Positions 1 through 6,561 of a stretch of DNA of 24,941 nt are shown piece after piece; position 1 is the stretch's first letter; each line of letters starts with the position of its first letter. Below the pieces are notes generated by a model. It worked only from the letters and a program-made list of their open reading frames with translations, had not been told where the DNA came from and did not search any database. The translations under genes and the position numbers were made by a program. This stretch comes from a virus, in the IMG/VR virus record IMGVR_UViG_3300046009_003320, positions 1-24,941 of that record; one strand, 5' to 3'.

Positions 1-2
1 AG

Positions 3-131
3 GACCGAGTTCTCCTCGGCTGGGTGTCTGTCCAAGCTGACAGAGACTTGTGGCTGGATGAGCGAGAGTACAGCACCGACGGCGGTAAAACGTGGCTCCC
101 GTGTGGAGTGGTGGAGGAGGCCAAGCCATGA
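3..131 (+). CDS. C-terminal end of an unidentified small phage protein (5' truncated)
   Basis: A reading frame enters from the left edge and runs 42 codons without a stop to a TGA at 129-131. The visible product contains LGWVSVQADRDLW and later STDGGKTWLPCG, and ends in EEAKP. The stop overlaps the ATG of the next gene in an ATGA arrangement, as at many other junctions in this module, which supports it as a real gene. The aromatic, acidic composition resembles small accessory phage proteins, but no family is recognised. Its start lies outside the window. Confidence 0.6.
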   Translation, partial: DRVLLGWVSVQADRDLWLDEREYSTDGGKTWLPCGVVEEAKP

Positions 132-340
132 GCGACACACCAAGGACGGATGCGAAGCGTGGTTTTCATGATTTGGACACCGCCGTTGATGCTGAGTTTT
201 CTGAACAACTCGAACGCGAACTGAACGCCTCCAACGACCGCATCAAGCGGCTGGAGGAGGCAGGGGACAATATGGTTACGGAAGAGGACGTATTTATTCG
301 TCTCAAAATCTGGACCAAAGCCAAGGAGGCCAAGCTGTGA
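128..340 (+). CDS. small coiled-coil early protein, MSDTxRTD type (copy 1)
   Basis: A 70-residue acidic protein of unknown function. The start at 128 is preferred over an in-frame ATG at 92 because a GGAGGAGG Shine-Dalgarno sequence lies just upstream, the ATG overlaps the preceding stop, and the N-terminus MSDTPRTDA is a form I recognise from small phage proteins. A predicted helix (LERELNASNDRIKRLEEAGD, residues about 33-52) has coiled-coil character. It is a clear tandem paralogue of the next gene, sharing MSDTxRTD, LERxLN and KRLxEAGDxM. Being first in a run of coupled micro-genes suggests early expression and an accessory role; nothing indicates an enzymatic function. Confidence 0.75.
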   Translation: MSDTPRTDAKRGFHDLDTAVDAEFSEQLERELNASNDRIKRLEEAGDNMVTEEDVFIRLKIWTKAKEAKL

Positions 341-555
341 GTGATACGCTGCGAACAGATACGCTTCTAATTATACATGACATGGATCCTGAACCAAAAG
401 TTCTTATCAACCATGCGCGTGCCTTGGAGCGGGCGCTGAACAATGCTGACGCTAAGATCAAGCGGTTGGGGGAGGCGGGGGACAGAATGCGACTGTATTG
501 CGCTGATCCTGATGACTGCTTCGCTTGGGATAGGGCTAAGGAAACCAAACAATGA
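337..555 (+). CDS. small coiled-coil early protein, MSDTxRTD type (copy 2)
   Basis: A 72-residue protein starting at a GTG inside a GTGA overlap with the previous stop, preceded by a strong AAGGAGG Shine-Dalgarno sequence. It repeats the plan of the gene before it: MSDTLRTD at the N-terminus, then LERALNNADAKIKRLGEAGD as a helix in the middle. The C-terminal third (YCADPDDCFAWDRAKETKQ) diverges and carries two cysteines. The segment around the start (GAGGCCAAGC followed by ATGAG or GTGAG) is also repeated between the two copies, so the ribosome-binding junction was duplicated with the gene. Function unknown; likely an early accessory protein. Confidence 0.75.
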   Translation: MSDTLRTDTLLIIHDMDPEPKVLINHARALERALNNADAKIKRLGEAGDRMRLYCADPDDCFAWDRAKETKQ

Positions 556-773
556 ACACCCCACCAGACCTGTCAGTCGCGTTCGTTTACAAGCACAGAA
601 TGACCAGCGAGGTGCTTGTGGTGGACATCGACCGCGCACGCGAACTCGACGCAGCCAGACCATACTGGCAGCACGTTTCAACGGTAAACCCAATCATCAT
701 CCTGCAACTCATCGTCAAAGCGAAGGGTCGAGCTAGGACCAAGATCATTAAAGAACTAAGCGAGAAACCATGA
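552..773 (+). CDS. hypothetical small early protein
   Basis: A 73-residue protein in an ATGA overlap with the preceding gene and another ATGA overlap with the following one, so it lies within a translationally coupled string. The N-terminal half reads as short beta strands (VAFVYKH, EVLVVDIDRA) and the C-terminal half as a basic helix (IIILQLIVKAKGRARTKIIKELSEK). I recognise no family. The basic C-terminus could contact nucleic acid, but that is only inference from composition. Confidence 0.65.
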   Translation: MNTPPDLSVAFVYKHRMTSEVLVVDIDRARELDAARPYWQHVSTVNPIIILQLIVKAKGRARTKIIKELSEKP

Positions 774-955
774 AACCCAAAAAGAAGAACACAGTAATCA
801 CCATCGACTCAGCACTCCACGAAGAGTTCCGCAGATACTGCGAACAGAACGGAGTCAAGATCGGCTTTCTCGCTGCCCAAGCGTTGCGAAAGCTGCTGGA
901 TGAAAAGCGTGGGACGACGCAAGTACCACACTCCTCATCGGCGGCTAACGCTTGA
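770..955 (+). CDS. ribbon-helix-helix (Arc/MetJ-like) DNA-binding protein
   Basis: A 61-residue protein. Residues about 8-45 fit the ribbon-helix-helix plan: a short strand (NTVITIDSAL), helix 1 (HEEFRRYCEQNG), a turn (VKIG), and helix 2 (FLAAQALRKLLDEK). Proteins of this fold dimerise and insert the paired strand into the DNA major groove, usually as repressors. The basic N-terminus (MKPKKKN) suits DNA contact and the tail (TTQVPHSSSAANA) looks disordered. It ends just before the only sizeable gap in the left module, where a direct repeat could be an operator, so it may regulate the downstream replication genes. The family call rests on pattern only. Confidence 0.6.
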   Translation: MKPKKKNTVITIDSALHEEFRRYCEQNGVKIGFLAAQALRKLLDEKRGTTQVPHSSSAANA

Positions 956-1036
956 CAGCGAAGCCTCCCGTGTGGGCGGCACAATCCCCTTCGCTCGCTA
1001 TGAAGCAGTGGGCGGAGGGGCAAATTTCCTAAAACT
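956..1036 (+). promoter_or_regulatory. 81-nt gap upstream of the helicase: candidate control region
   Basis: This is the only gap of notable size in the left module. It holds an 8-bp direct repeat GTGGGCGG at 972-979 and 1008-1015, a 7-bp inverted repeat AGCGAAG/CTTCGCT at 957-963 and 989-995, and a 10-codon ORF (MKQWAEGQIS, 1000-1032) whose stop lies 4 nt before the helicase ATG. A GGAGG at 1014-1018 is 18 nt from that ATG, too far for a normal ribosome site. A TTGACA at 952-957 lacks a well-spaced -10. The role is inferred: promoter, operator for the adjacent RHH protein, or leader-coupled translation. Confidence 0.3.
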
Positions 1037-2116
1037 ATGAATCTGAGAGACTACCAAAAGAACGCAGTAGAGTGGGCCAAAACTAGCGACGGCCTGATCA
1101 TCGCACCGGCTGGCAGTGGCAAGACATGGATTGCCGCGAGCATCATCAAGCATTACGCAACGCTGAATCCAGAGTGGACGTTTGGCTGGACAGCACCCAC
1201 TAGGGAAACCTGCCAGCAAGCTAGAGTGTCTCTTCGCGTTGCTGGTGTGCCTGAAAGCGTCGTCGATATCCGATGTCCGCATGAGTCAGTGGACTTCAGT
1301 AAGAAGCAGCTTCTCGTAATCGACGAAGCAAAGCATAGCCCTGCTCGCGTTCTGAAAGGCATCATCGAGTCGTGTAACGGCATGCGTTATGGCTTCGATG
1401 CCACGCCCTGGTGCGATGATCCAGAGCGTAATGCGGTGACGCGAACGCTCTTCCGCAATCGCACCTACGAAATCAAGCGCAGCGACATCGGCGATTCATT
1501 GGCCGACGCTTACCTTCAACTCTCCGACGCTACCGACCTGAACCTGAAGCAGAAGATCGACGACAACATCGACCGCTTGTTCCAAGCAAGACGGCGGTAT
1601 ATGCGGATAAGTGATGACGAATTAAAACGCATGTGCGCTTGGGAATCCTTGGTGGACATTGGCATCTGCCAGAATGATGCGCGCAATCAGTACGCCATCG
1701 ACTACGCGATAGAACACCTCGACATGCAGACTCTCATCCTTATACCGCGCATCACGCTGGGCGAGGAATACGAAGCCGCGATTCCACGTTCGCTCCTCGT
1801 CCATTCGAAGATCGGCAAGAAGCAGCGCAAGGCGGCGATGGAGGAGTTCAAGGTCGGAAACCTACGAACCATGATTGCCACATCATTGGCCGACGAAGGA
1901 CTTGATCTACCGAACGTGGAACTGCTGATCATGGTCAGCGGCGGCAGGTCATCGCAGAAGACGATCCAGCGAGCGAGCCGCGCATTGCGGAAAACAGATT
2001 CCAAAAACTGTGCGACAATTCTGGACTTTTCTGACAGGTTCCATCCCATCGGTGCATACCACGCGAAGAAGCGAATGGAATGCTACCGCCAACTAGGTTG
2101 CGTATTTTTACAATGA
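1037..2116 (+). CDS. SF2 DNA/RNA helicase (DEAD/DEAH-like)
   Basis: A 359-residue, two-domain superfamily 2 helicase. Visible motifs are a Q-like LRDYQ (3-7), Walker A APAGSGKT (23-30), motif II VIDEAKH (94-100), motif III DATP (121-124), motif V ATSLADEGLDLP (281-292) and motif VI QRASRALR (311-318) with its arginines. Such enzymes use ATP to unwind or remodel branched DNA; phage relatives such as T4 UvsW act in replication and recombination. At 359 residues it is a minimal version without extra domains. Motif II is DEAK, with histidine one position later than in DEAH. The SSB start overlaps its stop (ATGA), consistent with a replication operon. Confidence 0.88.
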   Translation: MNLRDYQKNAVEWAKTSDGLIIAPAGSGKTWIAASIIKHYATLNPEWTFGWTAPTRETCQQARVSLRVAGVPESVVDIRCPHESVDFSKKQLLVIDEAKHSPARVLKGIIESCNGMRYGFDATPWCDDPERNAVTRTLFRNRTYEIKRSDIGDSLADAYLQLSDATDLNLKQKIDDNIDRLFQARRRYMRISDDELKRMCAWESLVDIGICQNDARNQYAIDYAIEHLDMQTLILIPRITLGEEYEAAIPRSLLVHSKIGKKQRKAAMEEFKVGNLRTMIATSLADEGLDLPNVELLIMVSGGRSSQKTIQRASRALRKTDSKNCATILDFSDRFHPIGAYHAKKRMECYRQLGCVFLQ

Positions 2117-2469
2117 GTGCATCAACGACATCAAACGAAACAGCCACGCCTACGGAGAACGTAGTTTATCTCATCGGAGAACTACGAGGCATCAGCCGCC
2201 AAACGGAAACCAAGAGTGGAGCATTGATGGTACGACGTGTTATCTCAATCGCTCGCCATTGGACCGACAATGATGGCCGATTCCACGAAGAATACGATGA
2301 TTTCGAGTTGTCGAGCTGGGGACAGGTGGCTGAGAAGATAATAGAAATCGGCAATGGCGCGTTGGTTCGCGTCAAAGGCCGAGTGAAGGTCGAGAAATGG
2401 AATGAAGGTGGCGACACGAAAAGTGCGGTTCGAATCGCTGCCGAACAAATAACGGTTCTGTGTTACTGA
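2113..2469 (+). CDS. ssb: single-stranded DNA-binding protein (OB fold)
   Basis: A 118-residue protein; the ATG at 2113 overlaps the helicase stop and is preferred over an in-frame ATG at 2080. After a Ser/Thr-rich leader of about 15 residues it follows a bacterial/phage SSB pattern: NVVYLIGELRG, then TKSGALMVRRVISIA, then FELSSWGQVAEKI, then GALVRVKGRVKVEKW, then VRIAAEQITVL. These are the strands of an OB fold that wraps ssDNA during replication. The usual acidic C-terminal tip for partner docking is absent; the protein ends ITVLCY. Placement between a helicase and a resolvase supports a replication/recombination role. Confidence 0.8.
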   Translation: MSASTTSNETATPTENVVYLIGELRGISRQTETKSGALMVRRVISIARHWTDNDGRFHEEYDDFELSSWGQVAEKIIEIGNGALVRVKGRVKVEKWNEGGDTKSAVRIAAEQITVLCY

Positions 2470-2472
2470 TTT

Positions 2473-3036
2473 ATGAAGACCTGCTCAAAGTGCAATGCAG
2501 AAAAGCAAATTGAAGCCTTCTCTCTCAACAAGAGGAGAAAAGACGGAAGGCAAGATTGGTGCAAGGTGTGCGTTTCAAATAGATTTTTTGAAAACCGAGA
2601 TTTGATTTTGCAGAAATCTGCTGATTACCGACAAAAAAACAGGGAAAAACTTCGGCAGTATCAGTCTGTTTACAACGCGGTTCACGCATCAAAAATTAGA
2701 GAGCATTCACGAGACAGACGCTCAAAAATAAAACTCGATCCTATTAAATTCCAAAGATTTAAGGATCAGACAAGAATGGGATGCAAACTTTCAAAACTTA
2801 AGCATGCAGACCGAGAGCTTGCTAGGATTGCTGTTAAGAAGGCCATTAAGGCTGGAGAAATTGTAAGGCCGGAATACTGCTCGGCGTGTGGGGTTCATTG
2901 TAAACCAGAGGCACATCACGACAGTTACGAGCAGGGACAGTGGCTCTCGGTTAGATTTTTGTGCAGAAAATGCCACAACATTCACCATCGGAAATATCCA
3001 GAAACAAAAACTGAGAACAAACTGAAAACAGCATGA
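2473..3036 (+). CDS. HNH-type endonuclease-like protein with two zinc-binding clusters
   Basis: A 187-residue protein. The N-terminus carries CxxC pairs (CSKCNAEKQIEAF, later WCKVC) typical of zinc-knuckle domains of phage HNH proteins. A basic helical linker follows. The C-terminus has CSACG, then EAHHDSYEQGQWLSVRFLC, then CRKCHNIHH, the beta-beta-alpha metal layout of HNH nucleases, with the paired histidines as candidate catalytic residues. The gene is AT-rich (hand counts of 32%, 42% and 35% in three 60-nt lines) against about 57% in the adjacent helicase, indicating separate acquisition. It starts 3 nt after the SSB stop and overlaps the resolvase by ATGA. It could be a free-standing homing nuclease or a packaging-related HNH protein. 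Confidence 0.7.
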   Translation: MKTCSKCNAEKQIEAFSLNKRRKDGRQDWCKVCVSNRFFENRDLILQKSADYRQKNREKLRQYQSVYNAVHASKIREHSRDRRSKIKLDPIKFQRFKDQTRMGCKLSKLKHADRELARIAVKKAIKAGEIVRPEYCSACGVHCKPEAHHDSYEQGQWLSVRFLCRKCHNIHHRKYPETKTENKLKTA

Positions 3037-3485
3037 AAACAATAATTGCGGTAGACCCAGGGGTTGGAGGCGGCTTTGCGGTTCACACAAGGGACGGAAT
3101 TCTCCTGTTCCCGATGCCAGATTCGGTGCCTGACATGCACCAGCTTTTACTTGGATTCAAAGTTACTGAGTCCCAATTGTGGATTGAGAAAGTTCCCAAG
3201 TTCGTGAGCAAGCTGACTCCTGCTGCAAGCGTTGCCACGCTACATGAGAACTACGGAATTATCCAAGGGTTGGCCTACGCTCAAGGTTATGCGCTTCACC
3301 GCGTAGAACCGAAAATCTGGCAAGATCCGCTTGGACTTGGAGGACGTAAATCATGTGGAACAGGACCAGAATGGAAACGCAAACTTCGAAGCAAGGCGCA
3401 GGAATTGTACCCCCATCTGGACGTAACCCTGAAGAACTGCGACGCGCTTCTGATCCTTCACTATGCCCTAGGAGGTGGCAGATGA
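3033..3485 (+). CDS. RuvC-like Holliday-junction resolvase / RNase H-fold nuclease
   Basis: A 150-residue protein of typical phage RuvC length. Acidic residues in RuvC-like settings are D8 in IIAVDPGVGGG, E52 in LWIEKVP and D137 in KNCDALLILHYAL. The central segment with HENYGIIQGLAYAQGYALHRVEPKIW (about 71-96) matches the RuvC core helix and the strand leading to the substrate face. RuvC proteins cut four-way junctions symmetrically; phages use them to resolve branched replicating DNA before packaging. Only one of the two usual C-terminal acidic residues is evident (H143 follows instead). ATGA overlaps on both sides place it in the coupled replication string. Confidence 0.75.
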   Translation: MKTIIAVDPGVGGGFAVHTRDGILLFPMPDSVPDMHQLLLGFKVTESQLWIEKVPKFVSKLTPAASVATLHENYGIIQGLAYAQGYALHRVEPKIWQDPLGLGGRKSCGTGPEWKRKLRSKAQELYPHLDVTLKNCDALLILHYALGGGR

Positions 3486-3601
3486 TCCGCAGATCGAGCC
3501 GTCCTCCCTCATCGGACGAAATCAGACAGCTCCTCATCGCCGCATTCTGCGCTGGCATGGTCATCACCGCCGCATACTTCATTCTCTTCGTCGTCAAATG
3601 A
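3482..3601 (+). CDS. 39-residue single-pass membrane micro-protein
   Basis: A tiny ORF, in frame inside a longer open stretch, bounded by an ATGA overlap with the resolvase stop and another ATGA at its own stop, which supports real translation. The product has a basic N-terminus (MIRRSSRPPSSDEIRQ) followed by one hydrophobic segment (residues about 17-38: LLIAAFCAGMVITAAYFILF) and ends VVK. This is the pattern of a single transmembrane helix. Function is unknown. It sits in a replication module rather than beside lysis genes, so a holin or spanin role is not supported. Confidence 0.5.
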   Translation: MIRRSSRPPSSDEIRQLLIAAFCAGMVITAAYFILFVVK

Positions 3602-3792
3602 GCGAGCCTACCAAACCTCTCGCAGAGGAAACCGACATCGAAACCCTGCGCCATGCCATTGAGGAATACCAATGGTTGGCCAAGGTTCTCTTCAAATCTC
3701 TCGGATGCGGATGCAACGCAGGACATGACCTGTGCTGGAACTGCACCCAAGCTGAGCGACACTACAAACACACAATCGAGATATACAAATGA
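3598..3792 (+). CDS. small cysteine-rich hypothetical protein
   Basis: A 64-residue protein starting at the ATG in the ATGA overlap with the preceding micro-gene; an upstream in-frame ATG at 3475 is rejected because it would overlap two genes. The N-terminal half is an acidic helix (about 8-33). Residues about 36-50 contain CGC and then CWNC (CGCNAGHDLCWNC), four cysteines plus a histidine able to bind one zinc. No family is recognised. A role as a small zinc-binding early protein is inferred from the cysteine spacing only. Confidence 0.55.
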   Translation: MSEPTKPLAEETDIETLRHAIEEYQWLAKVLFKSLGCGCNAGHDLCWNCTQAERHYKHTIEIYK

Positions 3793-3986
3793 GCATGAAC
3801 AAAGTAACGACAGTCCGAGTGGCAGACGCAGACGAATCGACCCCAAGGATCGACTTCGCCTACATCGACCGAAAGTACAAGGAATGGCTGATCCGCCGTG
3901 GATTCGCCAACGAAATCGGAACCGAAATGGGAATGCGCCGAGCAGGCGGACGACGCGGCAAACGAATCGAACCCGATGAAATCTGA
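3789..3986 (+). CDS. small basic hypothetical protein
   Basis: A 65-residue protein starting in an ATGA overlap with the previous gene. It begins with short beta-like segments (VTTVRVADAD, PRIDFAYIDRKY), followed by an amphipathic helix (KEWLIRRGFANEIGTEMG) and a very basic stretch (MRRAGGRRGKR). The arginine/glycine-rich C-terminus could bind nucleic acid, but there is no recognisable domain. The next gene starts 11 nt inside its 3' end, so the two are probably translationally coupled. Confidence 0.55.
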   Translation: MSMNKVTTVRVADADESTPRIDFAYIDRKYKEWLIRRGFANEIGTEMGMRRAGGRRGKRIEPDEI

Positions 3987-4176
3987 AATCACGCGACAAC
4001 AGTTGTTGAAGGAGGCCCCTCAGTTGATCGAGTATGCACTTCTTCGCGGTTGGATGAGCAGGCCGAAGCCCCAGCAAAACGTGGATGGAGTCTGGCATTC
4101 GAGCGGTTCAGGCCATCTCGACGATGCAACCGAAGATGAGATACAAGAACTTAGGAAACAGCTCGGTGCAGGTTGA
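3976..4176 (+). CDS. hypothetical small helical protein
   Basis: A 66-residue protein. The ATG at 3976 is chosen over one at 3898 because it gives an 11-nt overlap instead of a long one and the product then begins with a normal helix (MKSEITRQQLLKEAPQLIEYALLRGWM). The rest is polar (SRPKPQQNVDGVWHSSG) and ends in an acidic helix (DATEDEIQELRKQLG). No family or catalytic residue is recognised. It is part of the micro-gene string between the resolvase and the primase-helicase. Confidence 0.5.
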   Translation: MKSEITRQQLLKEAPQLIEYALLRGWMSRPKPQQNVDGVWHSSGSGHLDDATEDEIQELRKQLGAG

Positions 4177-4321
4177 ACTCCTCTCCGACGACGTAGAGAT
4201 ACGAATCGGAGAAACCAAGTGGTCTGGAGTTGTCTACATGCGGGAAGGCAAACGAAAGCTCTACGTTCGAACAAAGGCTGAATTCAATGCCAAGTTCGCG
4301 CTGATAGATGCGAAGCCCTAG
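4136..4321 (+). CDS. small beta-rich phage protein
   Basis: A 61-residue protein with alternating beta segments (SSVQVELLSDDVEIRIG, then WSGVVYMREGKRKLYVRTKAEFNAKF). The pattern of an N-terminal MRYKNLGN, a central VVYxREG and a closing YVRTKxEFxxKF matches a type of small phage protein I have seen, and fixes the start at 4136 even though a GTG at 4166 has a better-spaced AGGA. It overlaps the preceding gene by 41 nt in another frame, the largest overlap here. The fold suggests a small SH3-like barrel. Function unknown. Confidence 0.5.
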   Translation: MRYKNLGNSSVQVELLSDDVEIRIGETKWSGVVYMREGKRKLYVRTKAEFNAKFALIDAKP

Positions 4322-4532
4322 CCATTACATCGCAGCACAAGAGCAGCTCTTTGCGAAGTTCAAGTCTCGCTCCATACCCATCCAACAGTGGAGCAAGTAC
4401 CTGATGACTCCCAAAGAGCTGGCTCTCCTTTTTCAGAAGCTGGAGAAATCAAATTCTGTTCTTCAAGACATCGCCAAGACTGACCTTGGCAGGTCCGGGG
4501 AACTCGCGAGAAAACAACTTGGAATCGAATGA
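4308..4532 (+). CDS. hypothetical small helical protein
   Basis: A 74-residue, mostly helical and slightly basic protein (QEQLFAKFKSR, then TPKELALLFQKLEKSNSVLQDIA, then RSGELARKQLG). Its start overlaps the preceding gene by 14 nt and it ends in an ATGA overlap with the primase-helicase start. No Shine-Dalgarno sequence is obvious before 4308; an internal ATG at 4404 is possible but would leave a larger gap. There is no recognisable family. Its position directly before the primase-helicase makes a replication-accessory role possible, but that is inference. Confidence 0.5.
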   Translation: MRSPSHYIAAQEQLFAKFKSRSIPIQQWSKYLMTPKELALLFQKLEKSNSVLQDIAKTDLGRSGELARKQLGIE

Positions 4533-6349
4533 GCAATTCAAATATCGACCGTGCGCGAGCATGGCTTCGCAACACCCCCGGTGCCATCAGCGGCCAGGGC
4601 GGTCATAACACAACCTTCGCAGTAGCTACCGCTCTAGTGCATGGCTTCGAGCTATCGCATGGCGAAGCCGAAACGCTCCTGCATGAGTACAACGCGAAAT
4701 GTCTCCCACCGTGGAAGCCGAACGACTTGGTTCATAAGCTAAACGAGGCGTTTAGAGTTTCTCACGACAAGCCGAAAGGTTGGCTTCTCTCAGCGCAGAG
4801 CGGAACGCCCGTATCAACGACCGGAAAGTTCATCGTTCAGAAGATCCAAGCAATTCCGCAACCGGAATGCCGATTTACAACCATCGACTTTCTCAAAGCC
4901 TGCTTCGAGCCGGACGAAGTTGTCTGCATCTGCAACGACATCATCTGCGACGAGGAGGGTAAGGGTAGGCCAGCGTCCAAAGGTACGTTCCTCAAGCGCG
5001 ACGAATGGATTGAGAAGCATTTCACGCCGCCCATAAGTTCCATGTGGAACGGTCCTGATAGCCGTGGCGCGTATGTCCGAGTGAATCCGTGTCTCGATGA
5101 AACCGGATCGGACTCTGGCGTGTCAGCATTCCGCCATGTGCTGGTCGAGATGGACGAGAAGACCAAGGATGAGCAATGGACGATCCTGAAGGATTCGAAG
5201 CTGCCGCTATCCGTCGTCATCGATTCCGGTGGCAAGAGTCTGCACGGCTGGGTGCGCGTTGAGGCGGCGAACAAGGAGGAATGGGGCGAGCGTCGCGATG
5301 TTGTTTATCGCCATCTGGAGGCTCTCGGCATCGATCCGAAGAACAAGAACGCGAGCAGGTTCTCTCGTCTTGCCGGTGTGATGCGCGATGGCAAGGAGCA
5401 GAGGCTTGTCGCCATCAATGTGGGCGTCGTGAACTGGGATGCGTTCACGGACTATCTGGAGTCCCAGGACATGCCTCAGGAGTTCCCGCTCCAGAGCATC
5501 ATCGATTATGATCCTGAGAACGACCCTGACAACCTGATCGGCGACAGATGGATTCGACGCGGCTCATCGATGCTCTTTGTCGGTCAGAGCGGATGCGGTA
5601 AAAGCTCGATGGCGTTCTATCAAGGACTCAGGTGGGCCATAGGTTCGGATTGGTTCGGATGTCAGCCGGTACGACCGCTCAAGGTGGCCTACGTCCAAGC
5701 TGAAAATGATATCGCCGATCAGCACGATGCGCTGAAAGGAGCCGCGCAGATGGTCTTCGGAAGCGATTGGCGGAACGGATTGCGCCGTGCGGGCATGCTC
5801 TTCTTCCGCGAGGCAGTTCGAACCGGCGCGGAGTTCACGACCATGCTGCGTCGTCTTATCCGCAAGACGAAGGTGGATATCGTCTACATCGACCCTTTGC
5901 TCTCCTACATCGGCGGCAATCCATCGGACATCGAGGTCTGCGCGAACTTCACGCGGCACTTGCTTCAGCCGATTATGATGGAGACAGGAGTCGTCATCGT
6001 GCTGGTTCATCACTTCCCCAAGCCGAAGGGTAAGGACGACAAACCGGAGAGCGTGGCAGATATGGCCTACTCAGGATTCGGCTCGTCTGACCTGACCAAC
6101 TGGGCGAGAGAGGTGATTGTGCTGAAGGAGGTTGGATTCAATCAGCCGCGACGCTTCATGCTTGGAATGGCGAAGCGCGGAGACAGGTCAGGATTGAAGG
6201 ATAAGAACGGAAACAAAACCGGCTCCATCGTTATTCAACGAGGAGTCGGAACGATATCCTGGGACTACGCTCCACCTGAGCAGTTCGTAGTCGATAAGGC
6301 GGCGGCAACGACAAAGAAGCCGTGGGGCGGACGACCTAGGGGGCGTTAG
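4529..6349 (+). CDS. bifunctional primase-helicase (AEP-like primase plus RepA-type hexameric helicase)
   Basis: A 606-residue replication protein. Residues about 6-76 form a helical primase-associated region with GGHNTTFAVATAL. Residues about 200-300 look like an archaeo-eukaryotic-type primase core: VLVEMDE (204-210), then SGGKSLHGWVRV (233-244, with the S-x-H element), then SRFSRLAGVMR (279-286 region). The C-terminal half is a RecA-fold ATPase: Walker A GQSGCGKSS (352-360), Walker B DIVYIDPL (450-457), VLVHH (491-495) and a sensor-like GSSDLTNWARE (518-528). Such proteins prime and unwind at the phage fork. It ends the plus-strand module, and its TAG overlaps the stop of a convergent gene. 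Confidence 0.82.
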   Translation: MSNSNIDRARAWLRNTPGAISGQGGHNTTFAVATALVHGFELSHGEAETLLHEYNAKCLPPWKPNDLVHKLNEAFRVSHDKPKGWLLSAQSGTPVSTTGKFIVQKIQAIPQPECRFTTIDFLKACFEPDEVVCICNDIICDEEGKGRPASKGTFLKRDEWIEKHFTPPISSMWNGPDSRGAYVRVNPCLDETGSDSGVSAFRHVLVEMDEKTKDEQWTILKDSKLPLSVVIDSGGKSLHGWVRVEAANKEEWGERRDVVYRHLEALGIDPKNKNASRFSRLAGVMRDGKEQRLVAINVGVVNWDAFTDYLESQDMPQEFPLQSIIDYDPENDPDNLIGDRWIRRGSSMLFVGQSGCGKSSMAFYQGLRWAIGSDWFGCQPVRPLKVAYVQAENDIADQHDALKGAAQMVFGSDWRNGLRRAGMLFFREAVRTGAEFTTMLRRLIRKTKVDIVYIDPLLSYIGGNPSDIEVCANFTRHLLQPIMMETGVVIVLVHHFPKPKGKDDKPESVADMAYSGFGSSDLTNWAREVIVLKEVGFNQPRRFMLGMAKRGDRSGLKDKNGNKTGSIVIQRGVGTISWDYAPPEQFVVDKAAATTKKPWGGRPRGR

Positions 6350-6531
6350 CTTTCCTTCTCACGCTCAGCGCGGCGACGACCTTTCGCAGCGAGCGATTGG
6401 AACTTCGCCTTGCCGAGCTTTTTGCGGCCAATGTACGCCGCCAAAGCGCGAGACTCTCTCACACCCTTCTTCTCAAGCTCGCCGATGAGCTTCTCGTAAC
6501 GTCCGCCACCACCAAGTTTCATCTTGTCCAT
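6346..6531 (-). CDS. small basic conserved phage protein
   Basis: A 61-residue, lysine/arginine-rich protein and the last gene of the minus-strand late operon. It has a glycine run (KLGGGGRYEKLIGELEKKG), then a helix with AAYIGRKKLGKAKFQSLAAKG and a basic tail. I recognise this layout (GGGGRxxxLxxxLxxKGV, AAYIGRKKxGKxxF) from many small phage proteins of unknown function. Its TAA overlaps the primase-helicase TAG on the other strand, so there is no room for a conventional terminator between the convergent genes. No clear Shine-Dalgarno sequence precedes the start; the M at residue 4 is an alternative. Confidence 0.65.
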   Translation of the reverse strand: MDKMKLGGGGRYEKLIGELEKKGVRESRALAAYIGRKKLGKAKFQSLAAKGRRRAEREKES

Positions 6532-6561
6532 ATCAGTTAGAATGAGTTGTTACCGAAGAAA

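Noticed and set aside
92-127. An upstream in-frame ATG for the first complete gene
   Set aside because: It overlaps the preceding partial gene by 40 nt, its residues are low-complexity (VWSGGGG), and the ATG at 128 has a far better ribosome site and a family-like N-terminus.
952-985. TTGACA as a sigma70-type -35 element after the RHH gene
   Set aside because: The nearest -10-like sequence (CACAAT at 980-985) is 22 nt away, too long for a normal spacer, and TTGACA overlaps the TGA stop context by chance.
3482-3601. The membrane micro-protein as a holin or spanin
   Set aside because: It has only one predicted membrane helix, no lipobox, and no endolysin nearby; its context is replication.
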